Source: Chara braunii (lineage: Eukaryota > Streptophyta > Charophyceae > Charales > Characeae). Taken from it: 61,426 nucleotides of DNA. How positions within the stretch are numbered: position 1 is the first letter of the stretch; each line of letters starts with the position of its first letter. The position numbers and the translations under genes were made by a program. The stretch is taken from positions 965,773-1,027,198 of the forward strand of contig BFEA01000313.1 in assembly GCA_003427395.1 (NCBI GenBank). The letters run 5' to 3'. Under the pieces are notes generated by a model, which searched no databases, was not told the origin of the DNA, and worked only from the letters and a program-made list of their open reading frames with translations. Positions 1 through 10,889 of this stretch are shown here, one piece after another.

Positions 1-683
1 CGTCCACCATAGCCGACCTTCGCCTACCTTCTCCCACCTTCATCACCTACACCGTCCACCATAGCCAACCCTCACCTACCTTCTTCCACCTTCATCACCT
101 ACACCNGTCCACCATAGNCAACCTTCACCNGCTTTCTTCCACCTCCTTCACNTACACCCGTCCACCATAGCCAACCTTCACCTACCTTCTTCCACCTCCT
201 TCACNTACACCCGTCCACCATAGNCAACCTCCACCNACCTTCTCCCGCCTTCATNACTTACACCNGTCCACCATAGCCAACCTTCACCTACCTTCTCCCA
301 TCTTCGTCACCNACANCCGTCCACCATAGCCAACCCTCACCTACCTTCTTCCACCTTCATCACCTACACCCGTCCACCATAGCCAACCTTCACCTACCTT
401 CTTCCACCTCCTTCACCTACCTTCTTCCACCTCCTTCACCTACACCCGTCCACCATAGCCAACCTCCACCTACCTTCTTCCACGTCCTTCACCTACGCCC
501 GTCCACCATAGCCAACCTTCACCTACCTTCCTCCCCCTCCTTCACCTACAACCCGTCCACCATAGCCAACCTCCACCTACCTTTTCCCACCTTCATCACC
601 TACACCCATCCACCGGTAACCAACTGACACCTACCCTCTTCCACCTCCGTCGCCTATGACCATCCACCATAATCGATCACCTC
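1..683. repeat. 53-bp minisatellite, end of the 5' LTR of element A
   Basis: About 12 head-to-tail units of a pyrimidine-rich 53-bp repeat beginning GTCCACCATAGCCAACC. For example, unit starts fall at 448 and 501. The block ends with a degenerate terminal unit finishing GATCACCTC. The same block, including that terminal unit, recurs at 17,268-17,927, where similarity stops at the same base. Two direct copies flanking gag-pol are what two LTR ends look like. No tRNA primer-binding site follows at 684, so the 5' junction may be rearranged or wrongly assembled. Several N positions are identical in both copies. Confidence 0.7.
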
Positions 684-1783
684 TGACAAAAATAGAAAAG
701 CGGACTGCAAAGTTTAAGGCAAGGCTTATCGAGCAGATGATGGCCGGGAATGAGGGGGATCCCTAGGGCGCAGGGTCACGAGAGGGACGCAGGACCAGTC
801 AGGACGAGGCCAGGTATGAAGGGAAGGATAATAGTCACACAGGGACGCCTAACAAGAAGGGGAAGGACAAGGATGACCCCCTGGCGGAAGGAACAGAAAA
901 CGCTATGACCCTGCCCGCCATCGACAGTGGCACTAGCCGACTGCCTGCCACACCGAAAGTAACAGGGGCATGCGACGGACTCTGGAGCCTTAGGGAAAGA
1001 GTGCTAGGATGGTTTGACCCAGAAGGAACGCCGAAACCCAGGGAAAAGCAGAGGGATAGCAAGGAAGGGGAAGGGACCAGTGCAGCTGGAGAAGCGGGTA
1101 GCTCCGAAGGTGGTCTCAAGAGGATAGTCGCCACCCTCACCCGGGCACTAAACAAGAACCAAGGGTATCTCGCAGATGCAAAGAAGAAACTCACGTTCGA
1201 TGGGGCAAACATTACGGAGTTTCTAATAGACTATGAGAACCTAGCAGCTTTACTGAAATGGACGGAAGAGGAAAAGATGGATCACCTAGGGCAGCCAATG
1301 TCGCTAAGCTTGGGAAGGGACATTATGGCCATCGTCGCCTCCAGTGGATCCTGGAAAGAAACCAGGAACGAGATGATGAGGAAATACCTGAAGGCAGAGA
1401 AAATGGCAAAAGAGGTCGAATTAGCAGCAGTCCAGATGAAAAACTATGCGACTTACAACGATTTCCTAAGGGCGTTTACGTTAGTAGCTCTGCAAATACC
1501 GAGGGTAACGGACCGCATAACGAGTAAATACTTCCTCAGGCAGTTCTCCGAGTTCGATAAGGATAAGATCCTGTCAGCCTACCAACAGACTAGCAAGTTC
1601 GAATATACAAGGGATGTGGACTTCAGCACCGTAACAAATCTGGTGGAAAAGACAGTGGTCACCGACACGCTAGCCCTGCTCAAGGAAGGGGAAGTTATAG
1701 ATCTGACTAGGAAGACGGGAGATAAGGTTAAGAAGGGGATAGAGAGTTTGTACGAGCGGTGCACGGGGTTGATAATAAGATAG
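684..1783 (+). pseudogene. gag: Ty3/gypsy gag capsid region, element A (degenerate)
   Basis: The intact stretch is 905-1,783 (292 aa, ATG at 905). The same frame reads upstream to about 700 but is cut by an in-frame TAG at 764-766, so the true N terminus is probably lost. After a charged, low-complexity N-terminal 95 residues, residues about 98-240 resemble a retrotransposon capsid: an FDGANITEFLIDYE motif, then helices rich in W, L and K including GSWKETRNEMMRKYL. Capsid would package the element RNA in cytoplasmic particles. The next ORF, in another frame, begins 25 bases before this one ends and carries the zinc knuckle. The gag style resembles gypsy elements of fungi more than classical plant chromoviruses; that comparison is from memory. 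Confidence 0.75.
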
Positions 1784-2316
1784 AAAGAATGGAGAGCACG
1801 CTATTAGTAATGCAGGCGCAAGTCTCCCGACCCGCCCTCCCGCCCCATCAAGCCGTGGTTCCGGCAGCTGTAGCAAATCGGGGAATTGGCAGGAGGGACC
1901 CGGCCAACGAACGATGTAGGTACTGCACAATGATCAGACATTTCGTAAGGGCTTGTCCAAGGCTCAATCACGATATTGAGCGGCAAAGGTGCAGCAGGTC
2001 CCTCAAAGGCAAGATTCTCGGACCCCAGGGGGAGCGCGTAAATTGGAACTCGCCAGGAGGGTTGAGGCGAGTCGTCATCCTCCTGAACAACTTAGAGATA
2101 GCTGCCGTAGAAGCAGAGCCGGTAGCCGAGATTGTCTGGGATCAACCAAGGGGACGTGGACCACAGGCTAACTTCATCCTAAAAGGCAATAAGCAGGATA
2201 AGGTCAATATCACCACCCGACGGGCCGGCGCAAAAAAGAAGCTTATTCAAGATACAGTAATGGAGGAACTCGCTGGGACTAGCGCAGATCGGCAAGAGAC
2301 CGAAGCCAGGGAATAA
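1759..2316 (+). pseudogene. Gag nucleocapsid with CCHC zinc knuckle, element A
   Basis: Frame 1 ORF of 185 aa overlapping the end of the capsid frame, so a frameshift (programmed or mutational) is needed to reach it. It holds a zinc knuckle with CX2CX4HX4C spacing (C-RY-C-TMIR-H-FVRA-C) about 50 residues in, the usual RNA-binding nucleocapsid signature. The frame then meets a TAA at 2,314-2,316, and the same frame resumes directly into the protease region. The stop therefore looks like a single disabling or readthrough stop rather than a real gene end. Confidence 0.7.
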
Positions 2317-3173
2317 GAGAAGGTCTATGGGAAAGCGGGGGAGGAGGACCCGGTAGACAAGGCTACGACAGCAAAAAAGAAGTTCAGGTATCAAATTTCG
2401 ATCCTGACTTCGCCAGAAATCGATGGCACCTTGAGTAAGCTACTGGGTACCATGGTATCGGTGTCCTTTCAGACCATGCTGCAAGCCAGCCCGAGGCTGC
2501 TTAAAGGACTCAGGCAGTTGCTAACGCGTAAGCGCGTAGAGGTAGAGGAGGCCCCGGAAATGCAAGAGCAGGAGACGGAAGAGGCCGAGGCGCCACAAGG
2601 AGTCTCTAACCTCCAAAGCATTCCAGGGAGCCTGGGGGATTTGGAAAAAGTTTTTGCGGACAACCGCCTAAGCCTACCGGATCGGGAAGGTGGCGAAGTC
2701 ATGAGGGCGCCTCCTGGGACAAAGCTTAGCTTTCATGCATTACCAGTAGGGAAACTTAAAGCCCAAATCGGAACTCACCACACTAACGCGTTAGTGGACG
2801 GCGGAGCAGAAATCACCCTCATACGACGAGATTTCGCAACGGTCACGGGGTGCACGGTAAACAAGGAAGTAGCAGGGAGTATCCGGGGAGCCGGTGGCGA
2901 AATTGATTCACAGGGTATGTCACCAAATGTGCAGACAGGGCGGGAATCCGGGAATCCATCTGGTCCTTTCAGCGGATGACCATGATGGAAGAAATGGATC
3001 ACAACGTAATCCTCGGGAGACCGTGGTGCGCCAATGTGGAAATGATAGAAATGCATCTGCACGACGGCACATACATGGTAGACATAGAGGACCCAGTGAC
3101 CGGCCGCGGGGAGCTCCTCCGACCCAGGAGGCTCTTAGTAAAAAGGAATGGATCAAAATGGGCCTGCCCGTAA
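2317..3173 (+). pseudogene. Retropepsin-like protease, element A (active site altered)
   Basis: Frame 1 reads from 2,317 to 2,979 and frame 0 continues at 2,976-3,173, so one frameshift splits the domain. The helical leader before the protease (LTSPEIDGTLSKLLGT then SVSFQTMLQASPRLLKGL) matches the arrangement in element B. The catalytic loop reads ALVDGGAEITLI where retropepsins have D-S/T-G; the aspartate is kept but the second residue is G. The flap-side motif VILGRPW follows in the other frame. It would cleave the Gag-Pol polyprotein. The frameshift and the DGG loop suggest this copy is inactive. Confidence 0.65.
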
Positions 3174-3526
3174 AAAAGAGGAGGCCAGAGGACGAGCCCC
3201 TGGGGGTTATGGTGGCGGAAAAGGAGCTGGAAGTTGAACTCGGGGCTAGCCTGCCCAAGCCAAAGGAAGGCCGTAGCGAGACTCCCAAGCTAACACTCGA
3301 AATCCCAGACTTGTTGCAACTTGTTAAGGCAATCAGGTACCACAAAGTGAGGGTGGACCCGGCAGCGCTTGCCAAGTTTGAAAATGAGGTCCGAAAAGGC
3401 TACTGCCTGAATGGAAAGATAATTAGCATCCAGCCCCGCATCATGGAGGTAGCAAGGCCAATCCCGACCGTTCATTTTTTAGGAGAACGATCCCAGCGGG
3501 CAGTGTACGAAAATACAAACCCGTAG
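3100..3526 (+). pseudogene. Protease-RT linker, element A
   Basis: Frame 2 stretch (part of an ORF 2,894-3,526) carrying charged linker sequence between protease and reverse transcriptase, including PKLTLEIPDLLQLVKAIRYH. The frame ends in TAG at 3,524-3,526, and the RT N-terminal region resumes in frame 1. No catalytic motif is seen. It is included because it bridges the two pol domains and documents another frameshift. Confidence 0.5.
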
Positions 3527-3555
3527 GAAAGAAGGCCAAGCCGGTCTCGATCCTA

Positions 3556-4535
3556 GTGGAAACATCAAGGGAAGAGGCCATGGAAAAGAAGGAGGAGATC
3601 CTACGGGTTATAAAGGAGAGACGGGCAACGGAAGGACATCGCATACCAGACGACGTAGTAGATACCATGAAAATAGGAGTGGAAGGATTCCTAACAGTAG
3701 AGGAAACTCAGTTGATAAGAAAGGCGTATCAGGAATGTCATTTAGCCTTCGCTTTCAATGATCATCAGAAAGGGGGATTGGACGCAAAGTTAGTCCATCC
3801 GGTCAGGATCCACACAGTAGAGCATGAATGCTGGAATGATAAAGAGTCTGCCTACGAGTTTGGGATAGCAGCGGAAGTCACTGACCTGCTTCGGGCCAAG
3901 ATAGATTCGTTCGTGGCTGAGCCCACCGCATCCCCCTACGCGAACAAGTGGTTCGTTTTCTGTAAGCCCAACAAGACCCTCAGGTGGATTCAGGACTTCT
4001 ATAAGCTCAATGCAGTAACAATTAGAGATGCGAGCTCGCTCCCACAGATAGACTTACTAGCGGAATCTCACACTGGGCGAAGCATTTACTCCCTGGTAGA
4101 GACTTGTACTCAGGATATGATCAGTTGTCGCTCGATGCGAGGGATAAACCGTATACCGCAATGCACACCCCTGTAGGACAGCTGCAGATGCAAGTGACCC
4201 CTATGGGCTCCACAAATGCGGTAGCAGAGGCTCAGAGGAGGATGCTCGCCGTCGCAGGGGATATGTTTCTAGAAAACTGTGAACCTTACATAGATGATAA
4301 TCCCGTGAAAGGCGCAAGGTACAAGGATGAGATGGAGGTACAACCGGGTGTGCGGAAGTTTGTTTGGGACCACTTGCAGGATAATAAGGACTTACTCCAG
4401 CGATTCCTAGTTTACAACAGTACTGCAAGCGGACCCAAGAGCATCCTGACCGTCCCGAAAGTAACCATATTAGGGTTTCGTTGTGGGGCTTATGGAAGGA
4501 AACCTGACCCGGCAAAGACGGATAAGATTTCTTAA
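3556..4535 (+). pseudogene. pol: Reverse transcriptase, element A (frameshifted)
   Basis: RT fingers and palm are split. Frame 1 (3,556-about 4,103) has RWIQDFYKLNAVTIRD (B element: RWIQNLQKLNSVTVHD). Frame 0 (4,104-4,535) has SGYDQ, the MTPMGSTNAV-like core and the catalytic YIDDNPVKG. The break lies in the first catalytic motif, where the frame-1 reading SLVE followed by frame-0 YSGYDQ shows that the usual D of the SLVDLYSGYDQ motif is E here. An in-frame TAA at 4,533-4,535 precedes the thumb/connection motif WPTPL. The YIDD-x-PVKG signature and the following RKFVWDH are shared with element B. Probably not functional. Confidence 0.85.
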
Positions 4536-5381
4536 TGGCCAACACCCTTGCGCACCACAACGGAAGTACGAGCCTTACTAGGGGTGGTCGGATTCTGGAG
4601 AATCTTCATCAAAGGATTTGCAAAGATAGTTGAGCCTATCCTCGCAATGATCAGGGAAGGGGGTACTATGGAATGGACTGAGGATAGGGAAGCGACAGCC
4701 CAGACCCTCAAAGATATCGTGTCTTCCGATCAGGTTACTTTAGCGGCACCCTGCTTCAATGACGAGGTAGGACGACCCTTCATCTTAGAAACAGATGGCG
4801 GACCAATGACAGTAGGAGGGGTATTAATGCAGAAAAGCGAGGAGGGCAAAGAAAGACCAATCAGATTTGAAAGTAGGACCCTGAATTCGGCAGAACGGCG
4901 GTACTCACAGTTCAAGAAGGAAGTCTTAGCAATCCTACATTGCCTTAAGACCTTCCAGGCATACATGTTTGGGAGGCGATTTATCCTAAGGATCGATCCC
5001 ACCAACGTCGGCGGGGCTCTAAAGAATTACAAGCCTATAGATCTGACCGTTGGCAGATGGATAGGCTTCATATGGCAATTTGACTATACGGTCGAGCGAA
5101 TTGCGGGACTTCGAAACAAGGCGGATGGGCTGAGCAGGGTATGTATCACGCCAGAGGAAGTAGAGGGCGCGGAACCAATTGACGCCTTCCTAGAGTACGA
5201 AGGAGGGACCCTTGTTGTGGATAATGAAATGGCAGACTCAACGCTTGCAACAGGTCAGTTGTTGATTCAGACTTTGGAAAAGGGCGCGCCTGCAGTAGTT
5301 GCAGAACTCAGGGAAGGACCAGTCACTAAGGTCAGGGGCAAGGAGGAAAAGGACTCGTGGGGAGCAGAAGTAGGGGCCTGA
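4536..5381 (+). pseudogene. pol: RT connection and RNase H, element A
   Basis: Frame 0 continues from the RT after the TAA. It contains ALLGVVGFWRIFIKGFAKI (connection), then an RNase H domain: ILETDGGPMTVGGVLMQK carries the first acidic residue, FESRTLNSAERRYSQFKKE the conserved E, and RFILRIDPTNV the next D. The ADGLSR motif closes the domain. It degrades the RNA strand of the RNA/DNA hybrid during reverse transcription. The frame meets TGA at 5,379-5,381 and then continues in frame into integrase, so this stop too interrupts one pol reading frame. Confidence 0.85.
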
Positions 5382-5390
5382 AAGGAACTG

Positions 5391-6842
5391 ATGGCAATGG
5401 CCGTGGAAGGGGGACGGGACGCCGTGATGACGTTGGCCGAAACCTGGGCGCAGAAGGAGTGTCAGTATCTAGTCAACCAAACTCGGGAGGAGCAGGGTAC
5501 GGATCAGAAGGAACAAGAGTTCTTTCTCATACAGATTCATGAGGGCGTCTTTAGAGAAATTGGTCTGCTGCTTATAGGGAACAAACAACCCATGGAAGTC
5601 AGTCCCAAGGCAAGGGAGGAAGCTGAGAAGTACGTCTTAAGAAATGACCACCTGTTCAAGAAAGAGGAAGGGATGATGCCTAGGCGTGTCGTTTGTGGGA
5701 GGTCTAGGCAGCTGGACGTAATTCAGGCAATGCATGATGGGCTAGCTGGAGGACACCGATCGTCTACGGGGACACTCGCAAAGATCGTGCCTCTGTATTT
5801 CTGGCCAGGAATGACAGGCATGGTCGCAATGTACTGTCAGATGTGTCTGATATGTCAAGAGAGGAGCTCCGCATGGGTTTACGAGCCCCTTAGACCCACT
5901 CGGGTACTGGGACCCGGGCACCTTGTCCACCTCGATCTTGCGGTTATGCCCGTATCAACGGATGGGTTCAGACACATCTTGGATATAAGGGATAACCTTA
6001 GTGACTACGTAGAGGTCGTAGCTCTCAAGAGGAAGACGGGGAAAACAGTGGCTGATTGGGTAGAAGACTTCTATCTAAGACACCCCTTCGTGCGCAGGTT
6101 TATAGCAGACAATGGGACAGAGTTCGTTAACCAAGAGATGTTGAACAGGCTTAAGAGATTGTGCGTACCAATCAAGATTACCGAGCCCTACCACCCTGAG
6201 GCAAATGCACCGGTAGAAAGGGGGCACCGAACTTTGAAGAACACAATCGCCAAGCTAGCAGTGGATGATTTGGGAAATTGGCCACGGTTCCTTAAACAGG
6301 CAGTTTTCTCAGAGAACATGACACCGAAAAGGACGACAGGGTGCATTCCGACAAAACTTTGGTATGAGAGGGAGATTGATTTTTCGGTGGAAGCCTTAAT
6401 CCCCACCTGGAACAGGCTAGATAATGATCCACATCTGTCCACGGAAGAGTTAATCGTTGCACGTTGTCAACAGGTCATAAGGAATGAGGAGGCACTCGAG
6501 GAAGTGGTTAACCGTGTGATGGATAGTCGGATGAGGGACAAAGCAAGGTGGGACCAGATGAAGAATATCCGGAAGGAGCCGCTCCAGGTAGGGGAAAAAG
6601 TGCTACTTAGGAACTCTGCCCTTGAGAGCACGTGGTCTAGGCAGCTGGGGAAGAGGTTCAAAGGGCCCTATAGGATCGCTAAGCGGGTGGGATTGAACAC
6701 GTTCGAGCTTGAGGACCTTGATGGTACTAATATCAGAGGGTCATTTCCGGGACAGAGGCTGGTCAGGTTCTTGAGTAGGGATCCTGTGGAACAATGGCTA
6801 CAAGAAGCCCAGGACAGGAAAACTGGGGAATTGACAGCCTGA
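5391..6842 (+). CDS. Integrase, element A (longest intact pol segment)
   Basis: 483 aa, frame 0. The N-terminal HHCC zinc domain is complete (HDGLAGGH then CQMCLIC about 30 residues later). The catalytic core has D in HLDLAV, D in FIADNGTEF and E in NAPVERGHR, giving a full D,D-35-E triad. The C-terminal part has a GPY/F module (FKGPYRI). No chromodomain is evident after it. The protein would insert the cDNA into chromosomes. The ORF ends at 6,842 with TGA and is followed by non-coding sequence, so it is the 3' end of pol. The rest of pol is broken, so a product from this copy alone is unlikely. Confidence 0.88.
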   Translation: MAMAVEGGRDAVMTLAETWAQKECQYLVNQTREEQGTDQKEQEFFLIQIHEGVFREIGLLLIGNKQPMEVSPKAREEAEKYVLRNDHLFKKEEGMMPRRVVCGRSRQLDVIQAMHDGLAGGHRSSTGTLAKIVPLYFWPGMTGMVAMYCQMCLICQERSSAWVYEPLRPTRVLGPGHLVHLDLAVMPVSTDGFRHILDIRDNLSDYVEVVALKRKTGKTVADWVEDFYLRHPFVRRFIADNGTEFVNQEMLNRLKRLCVPIKITEPYHPEANAPVERGHRTLKNTIAKLAVDDLGNWPRFLKQAVFSENMTPKRTTGCIPTKLWYEREIDFSVEALIPTWNRLDNDPHLSTEELIVARCQQVIRNEEALEEVVNRVMDSRMRDKARWDQMKNIRKEPLQVGEKVLLRNSALESTWSRQLGKRFKGPYRIAKRVGLNTFELEDLDGTNIRGSFPGQRLVRFLSRDPVEQWLQEAQDRKTGELTA

Positions 6843-7554
6843 AAGGCAGGTAGCTGGCTATAGTTTTGGACCGCCTCCCTGTGGAAGTGATGATGACCAC
6901 AGGGATTATTCGTTTGTGTGTCTTGACTTTTGTGGAACGTGGGGAGACTGCCTGGGCTGACTGTGACTGGGCTTGGGAGCACGGGACAATGTATTATAGT
7001 TTTTGTGGGGAAACGCTGGGGACTGTCTACACGAGGTATTTATGTGCTGGGACAATGTACCATAGTTTTTGTGGGGTGATGCTGTGGACTGCCTACATGG
7101 GGCACCTATATGTTGGGACAATATGTCGAGGGTTCTAAGGGATAATGGGACGACCAACTATATGGGGGGGCAAGCAAGAGTTATAGGGAAGCCTCCGAAG
7201 TTGCAAATGGCAGTGGAAGGGAAGGTGTGTGTATGAAGGGGGGAGGGCTGCGGTGATTGTTATGCATGAACAGGACCAGGCAAGGAGGGAACAGCAAACA
7301 ACAAAATAGAGTTTGGAAATGAAAATCACGGTAACGCTATCAACAGACCTACCGAGGGGCAGTCATCAAGGCAGGCTAGAGAATCGAGCTCCAGAAAAAG
7401 GAAAATGTATGTGGGGTTTGATCACAATTTGGTTGTGAACAGAGGAGGATAAAAGCAGGGGACCAGGGGGCCGTCTCCACTAAGGGAAGGGTGGCCAATT
7501 CAGCTCCCATCAGTCAGGGACCCTAGCAGTAAGGAAGAAGGGAACCCGGGGAAA
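6843..7554 (+). other. 3' non-coding zone after pol, with 66/67-bp tandem repeat
   Basis: No convincing ORF. From 6,982 to 7,140 a unit starting GGGACAATGTA repeats at 6,982, 7,049 and 7,115 (two full units and part of a third). A weak TATA-like GATAAAAG at 7,448-7,455 lies about 100 bases before the next ORF. G-rich runs near 7,165 and 7,238 resemble polypurine tracts, but none abuts sequence repeated elsewhere in the window, so I do not call an LTR start here. Confidence 0.45.
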
Positions 7555-7860
7555 ATGCAAAGGATGGAGGAGGAGGAACCCATGGAGGTCATAGACATCA
7601 GCAGTGAGGAGGACAAAGACGAAGTAACGACACCCACCAGGGAAGAACGGGGAAGAGAGGAGGACCCAGGGGAAGAAAAGGACAAATGGATAGAAGAGTT
7701 TGGGCCTGCCTTCAGCGACTGGTTCGATCAATGGGCTGCCATCCTGCGATATCAATGGGCAATGAAGGGGAGGGAGAAGTTGAGCAGGGGGGAGGACATA
7801 TCCCCAACAACATTTTTCACAGAACAGACGCTCCTTCAGTTGCAGGGGATAAAGAGATAA
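7555..7860 (+). CDS. Small acidic accessory ORF with SUMO-interacting-like motif
   Basis: 101 aa from ATG 7,555 to TAA. The N-terminal 20 residues contain EVIDISSEED, a hydrophobic VIDI core followed by serine and acidic residues. That pattern is typical of SUMO-interacting motifs and their phosphorylatable acidic tails. The C-terminal half is tryptophan-rich (W at about residues 44, 56, 60 and 68) and could be helical. It lies in the 4.8-kb stretch between integrase and the PPT, in the same strand as pol. I do not recognise a family. It may be an element-encoded accessory protein or a chance ORF in purine-rich DNA. Confidence 0.4.
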   Translation: MQRMEEEEPMEVIDISSEEDKDEVTTPTREERGREEDPGEEKDKWIEEFGPAFSDWFDQWAAILRYQWAMKGREKLSRGEDISPTTFFTEQTLLQLQGIKR

Positions 7861-8895
7861 ATGCAACAAGAAATTGAGGACCGTGCAAGGGGGGAGGCTC
7901 GATGCGGGGCAGCAGGACAGTAAAGGGGGTAATAGGTGTAATGAGGATCAGTTGAAAAATCGGGGGAGGGTTGGTACCTGGGCAATTGGAACTGCCATTT
8001 TGAACTTCGCACTTGAACTCTTTTTTGAATGAACCGAGATGGCACAACTTTCTAAGCTTGAAATGTCTAAGGACCTGGCAACGAGTGTTTCTTTGTATAC
8101 GTAATGATTTCTTCAGAAGAGGACGCGAGGGTCATTGCATCCAGAGATTAAACCTGTGAATGACTGGGTTTTGTCTAAGGGAAAAAGCAAAGGGAAAACA
8201 GAGGGGCCTAGATGAGACGAGTCTGTAATATTAACCTTGCATTCGAACTCTGTCTCCTTGTTTTTTGGAAGGACTGCGACGTAGTTGTTCTTGGACTAGG
8301 GGAGGCTAGTAAGGAAAGGGTAACCTGTGCTACTTTGTATGAGAACTCGCTTCCTTTGAAAAATGTGAGTCTTTTGGGTAGTAAGGAAGGGACTAGGGAC
8401 GATTGACTCTGCCTCGAGAAGGCAAGCAAAGACATGTGAACTATGGAATGTTGGTAGAAACATTGATGACGAAAGCCTTCCTGTTAATTTTGTATCCATG
8501 ATTGAACGAGTCGTTGCACGAGTCCTTGTGAGAGGTTAGGGGACCTATGGGTAAAGAGGCATCCTCTTCCCTAGGAGCCTAATCCAACCTATCCCAGGCA
8601 AGTCCAAAACATTGAGAGGATATGAGAAGGCATAAAAATGGCAGGGAAACATCGAAATGGTTCAGCAGTCCTTGTAATGGTTGAATGGACGGGCGGGCTA
8701 GTGCTGCTTGGGGCTGCGAGCCTCAACTTGAGTACTAGACGCTAAGTCGGGTGTATGTGTGGACATGAGAATGATGATTGGCATGAAGCAAAAGAGGAAG
8801 AAGCATGCGTAAAAACCTAAGAGGATAGCCGCCTTCTAACCCCTGAGACGAGATAGGATCCTTGTCCTCGAGGCCCACCCCCTCGGGTGCTAACA
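7861..8895. other. Non-coding, weakly duplicated
   Basis: No supported gene. Two paragraphs about 240 bases apart (from about 8,005 and 8,235) share short runs such as CTTGAACTC/TTCGAACTC and CTTTGTATACG/CTTTGTATGAG, suggesting an old tandem duplication. Nothing else is seen. Confidence 0.35.
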
Positions 8896-9110
8896 TTGCA
8901 ATGGACAAAGACGGCCCTAGCCAGGCTGTCCAATTGAAATGGATAAGGATGGTCCTAGCCAAGCTGTCCAATTGAAATGGATAAGGACGGTCCTAACCAG
9001 GTTGTCCGATTGCAATGGATAAGAATGACCCTAACCAGGCTGTTCAACTTGGAATTGGAAAGAACGACCCTAATCAGGTTGTTCGGAATGGCCCCTGATA
9101 AGGGTCATTC
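8896..9110. repeat. 38-bp tandem repeat, about 5 units
   Basis: Units of 38 bp start at about 8,901, 8,939, 8,977 and 9,015 (anchor ATGGATAAGG), each with a CCTAACCAGGCTGTCCAATT-like second half. The last unit degrades by 9,100. It lies inside the accessory zone of element A. Confidence 0.8.
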
Positions 9111-10379
9111 TTTGGAATTGGCACTGGAGTCCCCTTGCATGGCTGCTTGAGATGCATGATATTGGAAGAGCTGAACTTTGGAAAAGATATTGATGAGATA
9201 TTGACCTGAGTTTGAAAGAGACATTGAGTTGAGCCTTGGATAAGATCGGAAAGAGTTGAGAGTGGAAAAGATATTTGACTCAGCCTTGGAAAAGATATTG
9301 GACTCAGCCTTGGAAGAAATATTGCATTGAGCATTGGACTGAGATTGAGCATTAAAATGAGACTGCACATTGGAATTGGATTGAACATTGGAAATTGCAT
9401 TGCATAAATAAGGGACCCTAGGCAACTTGGATGAAAGGTCGTCGAGCCGACTATGGAAAGAGCATTGGAATAGAATTTCTCCTTTCTTCTAGTTTTTGGC
9501 CTCAGCAAGAGGGGGATACCGGTGCATGCACCGCGACCCCAAGACCTCTATCCCGTTAAGGGAAAATGTCTCAGTGCGACCTGCTCCTCCTTTAAAGAGG
9601 ATGAGGGTTAAAGGACTAAGGCACCTACCATTGGATCAGTGCGGGACGTCCGGAACCACCTTCGACAATGAGCTCTAGTCGGGGAGTTCCAACTGCGCCT
9701 CCTTTTGAACGCCTAAACGTCAAAGTGCGAGAGAGTCAAATGGGCAAGAAAGTCATTCTCATCTAGTCTATTTTGCTACTCTCCAACCACACGCCATGTC
9801 ATAGAGGGGTGGCATGGCCGTTTGGGCCGGACGACGGCTGCCCGCACTAAGTTGGGCGGCACTGTCCAAGGGGAGAGGCTTGACGAGGTACCGGGTGGAG
9901 TCCGCCACCACCACGAGGCATTGACACTGCCCTGCCGGAACATTACAACCGTTTCGGGACTAATTGCAAGCTCTTCGTAATTGCACTCGCGAACTAATCG
10001 AGAGCCCCAACTCTCTTGAAAGAAAGAGGCCGGAATCCAGAAAATCACCACTCGGGAGGAACAATTCGCGAGGAACACTCTTACGGTTAGACGAGACCCT
10101 GGGAGGCTTGGATTGGACCTGCCTGCCAGACGTGGGGAGGAACCTCAGTATTGGTGTTCGCCATGTAAGAGAATAAAGGTCGAATCGAGTAGAGGGATGA
10201 GGCGTCGTTCGCTGGGGAGGAACTGATCACTCTTCCTTTTGTGAAGCGGACGGGCTTGTGTCCTTGACTTGCGGTTGGCGGGCCAAAGGTCTGCGTACCT
10301 CCGGGTGAGAACCAATCGCGCGATAGGGACATCGCGTTTTGAGTGGGGGGAAGGTGTGCCATCTACCAATAAACACGCA
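9111..10379. other. Non-coding stretch of element A, no gene seen
   Basis: 9,150-9,420 is a loose short repeat of ATTGGA/GCCTTGGAA phrases, which creates serine/proline-rich shadow ORFs on the minus strand. 9,480-10,380 is unremarkable and carries no motif I recognise on either strand. Confidence 0.35.
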
Positions 10380-10870
10380 TGGAAAAAGACTTGTAATTGG
10401 CTTTGCATGGGCCCGAGAAAAGGGACCTGGCAAGACGCCCAGAAAAGAAAGAGACTTGTAATTGGTTTTGCATGAGATTGAAAAAGGGGGGGTCCGCCGA
10501 GATGCCCAGAACGGAAAAAACAATGGGTCTGAGAAAGGGGGCCTGGCAAGATGCCCAGAGCTGAAAGGACTCGAGCAAGTGACATGGTATGAACCTGAGA
10601 AAAAGGGCATGGCAAGACAGCCAGGAAGGAAAGAGCGGGTGTGATTGATTCTGCATGGACCTGAGAAAGGAACTCGCGGACTGGGAAATGGCTGTGGGAT
10701 TGGCTTGGATAAGCCTGAAAAGAAGGGCCTGAAAAAAAGTGGCTAAGGAATGAATTGAGCACTGCGTATGGAAAGACAATCGAGCAGAGGGCAAGTGAGG
10801 ACAAAAGGGTGGTATGCATGCGGAATTGGCAGGACCTGAGAAAAGTCGGAAAGAATGACCCAGGAAAATG
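10380..10870. repeat. Degenerate tandem repeat before the methyltransferase fragment
   Basis: A purine-rich phrase (CCTGAGAAAAGGG, CTGGCAAGATGCCCAGA, TTGTAATTGG-TTTGCATG) recurs about every 60-75 bases with many changes. The methyltransferase reading frame starts immediately after it. The repeat may therefore have replaced the N-terminal part of that gene. Confidence 0.5.
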
Positions 10871-10889
10871 CATGTGGATTTGGCTATGA

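Noticed and set aside
7160-7247. LTR start after G-rich runs
   Set aside because: No matching sequence elsewhere, and the PPT at 11,652 shares its core with element B and abuts a TG start.
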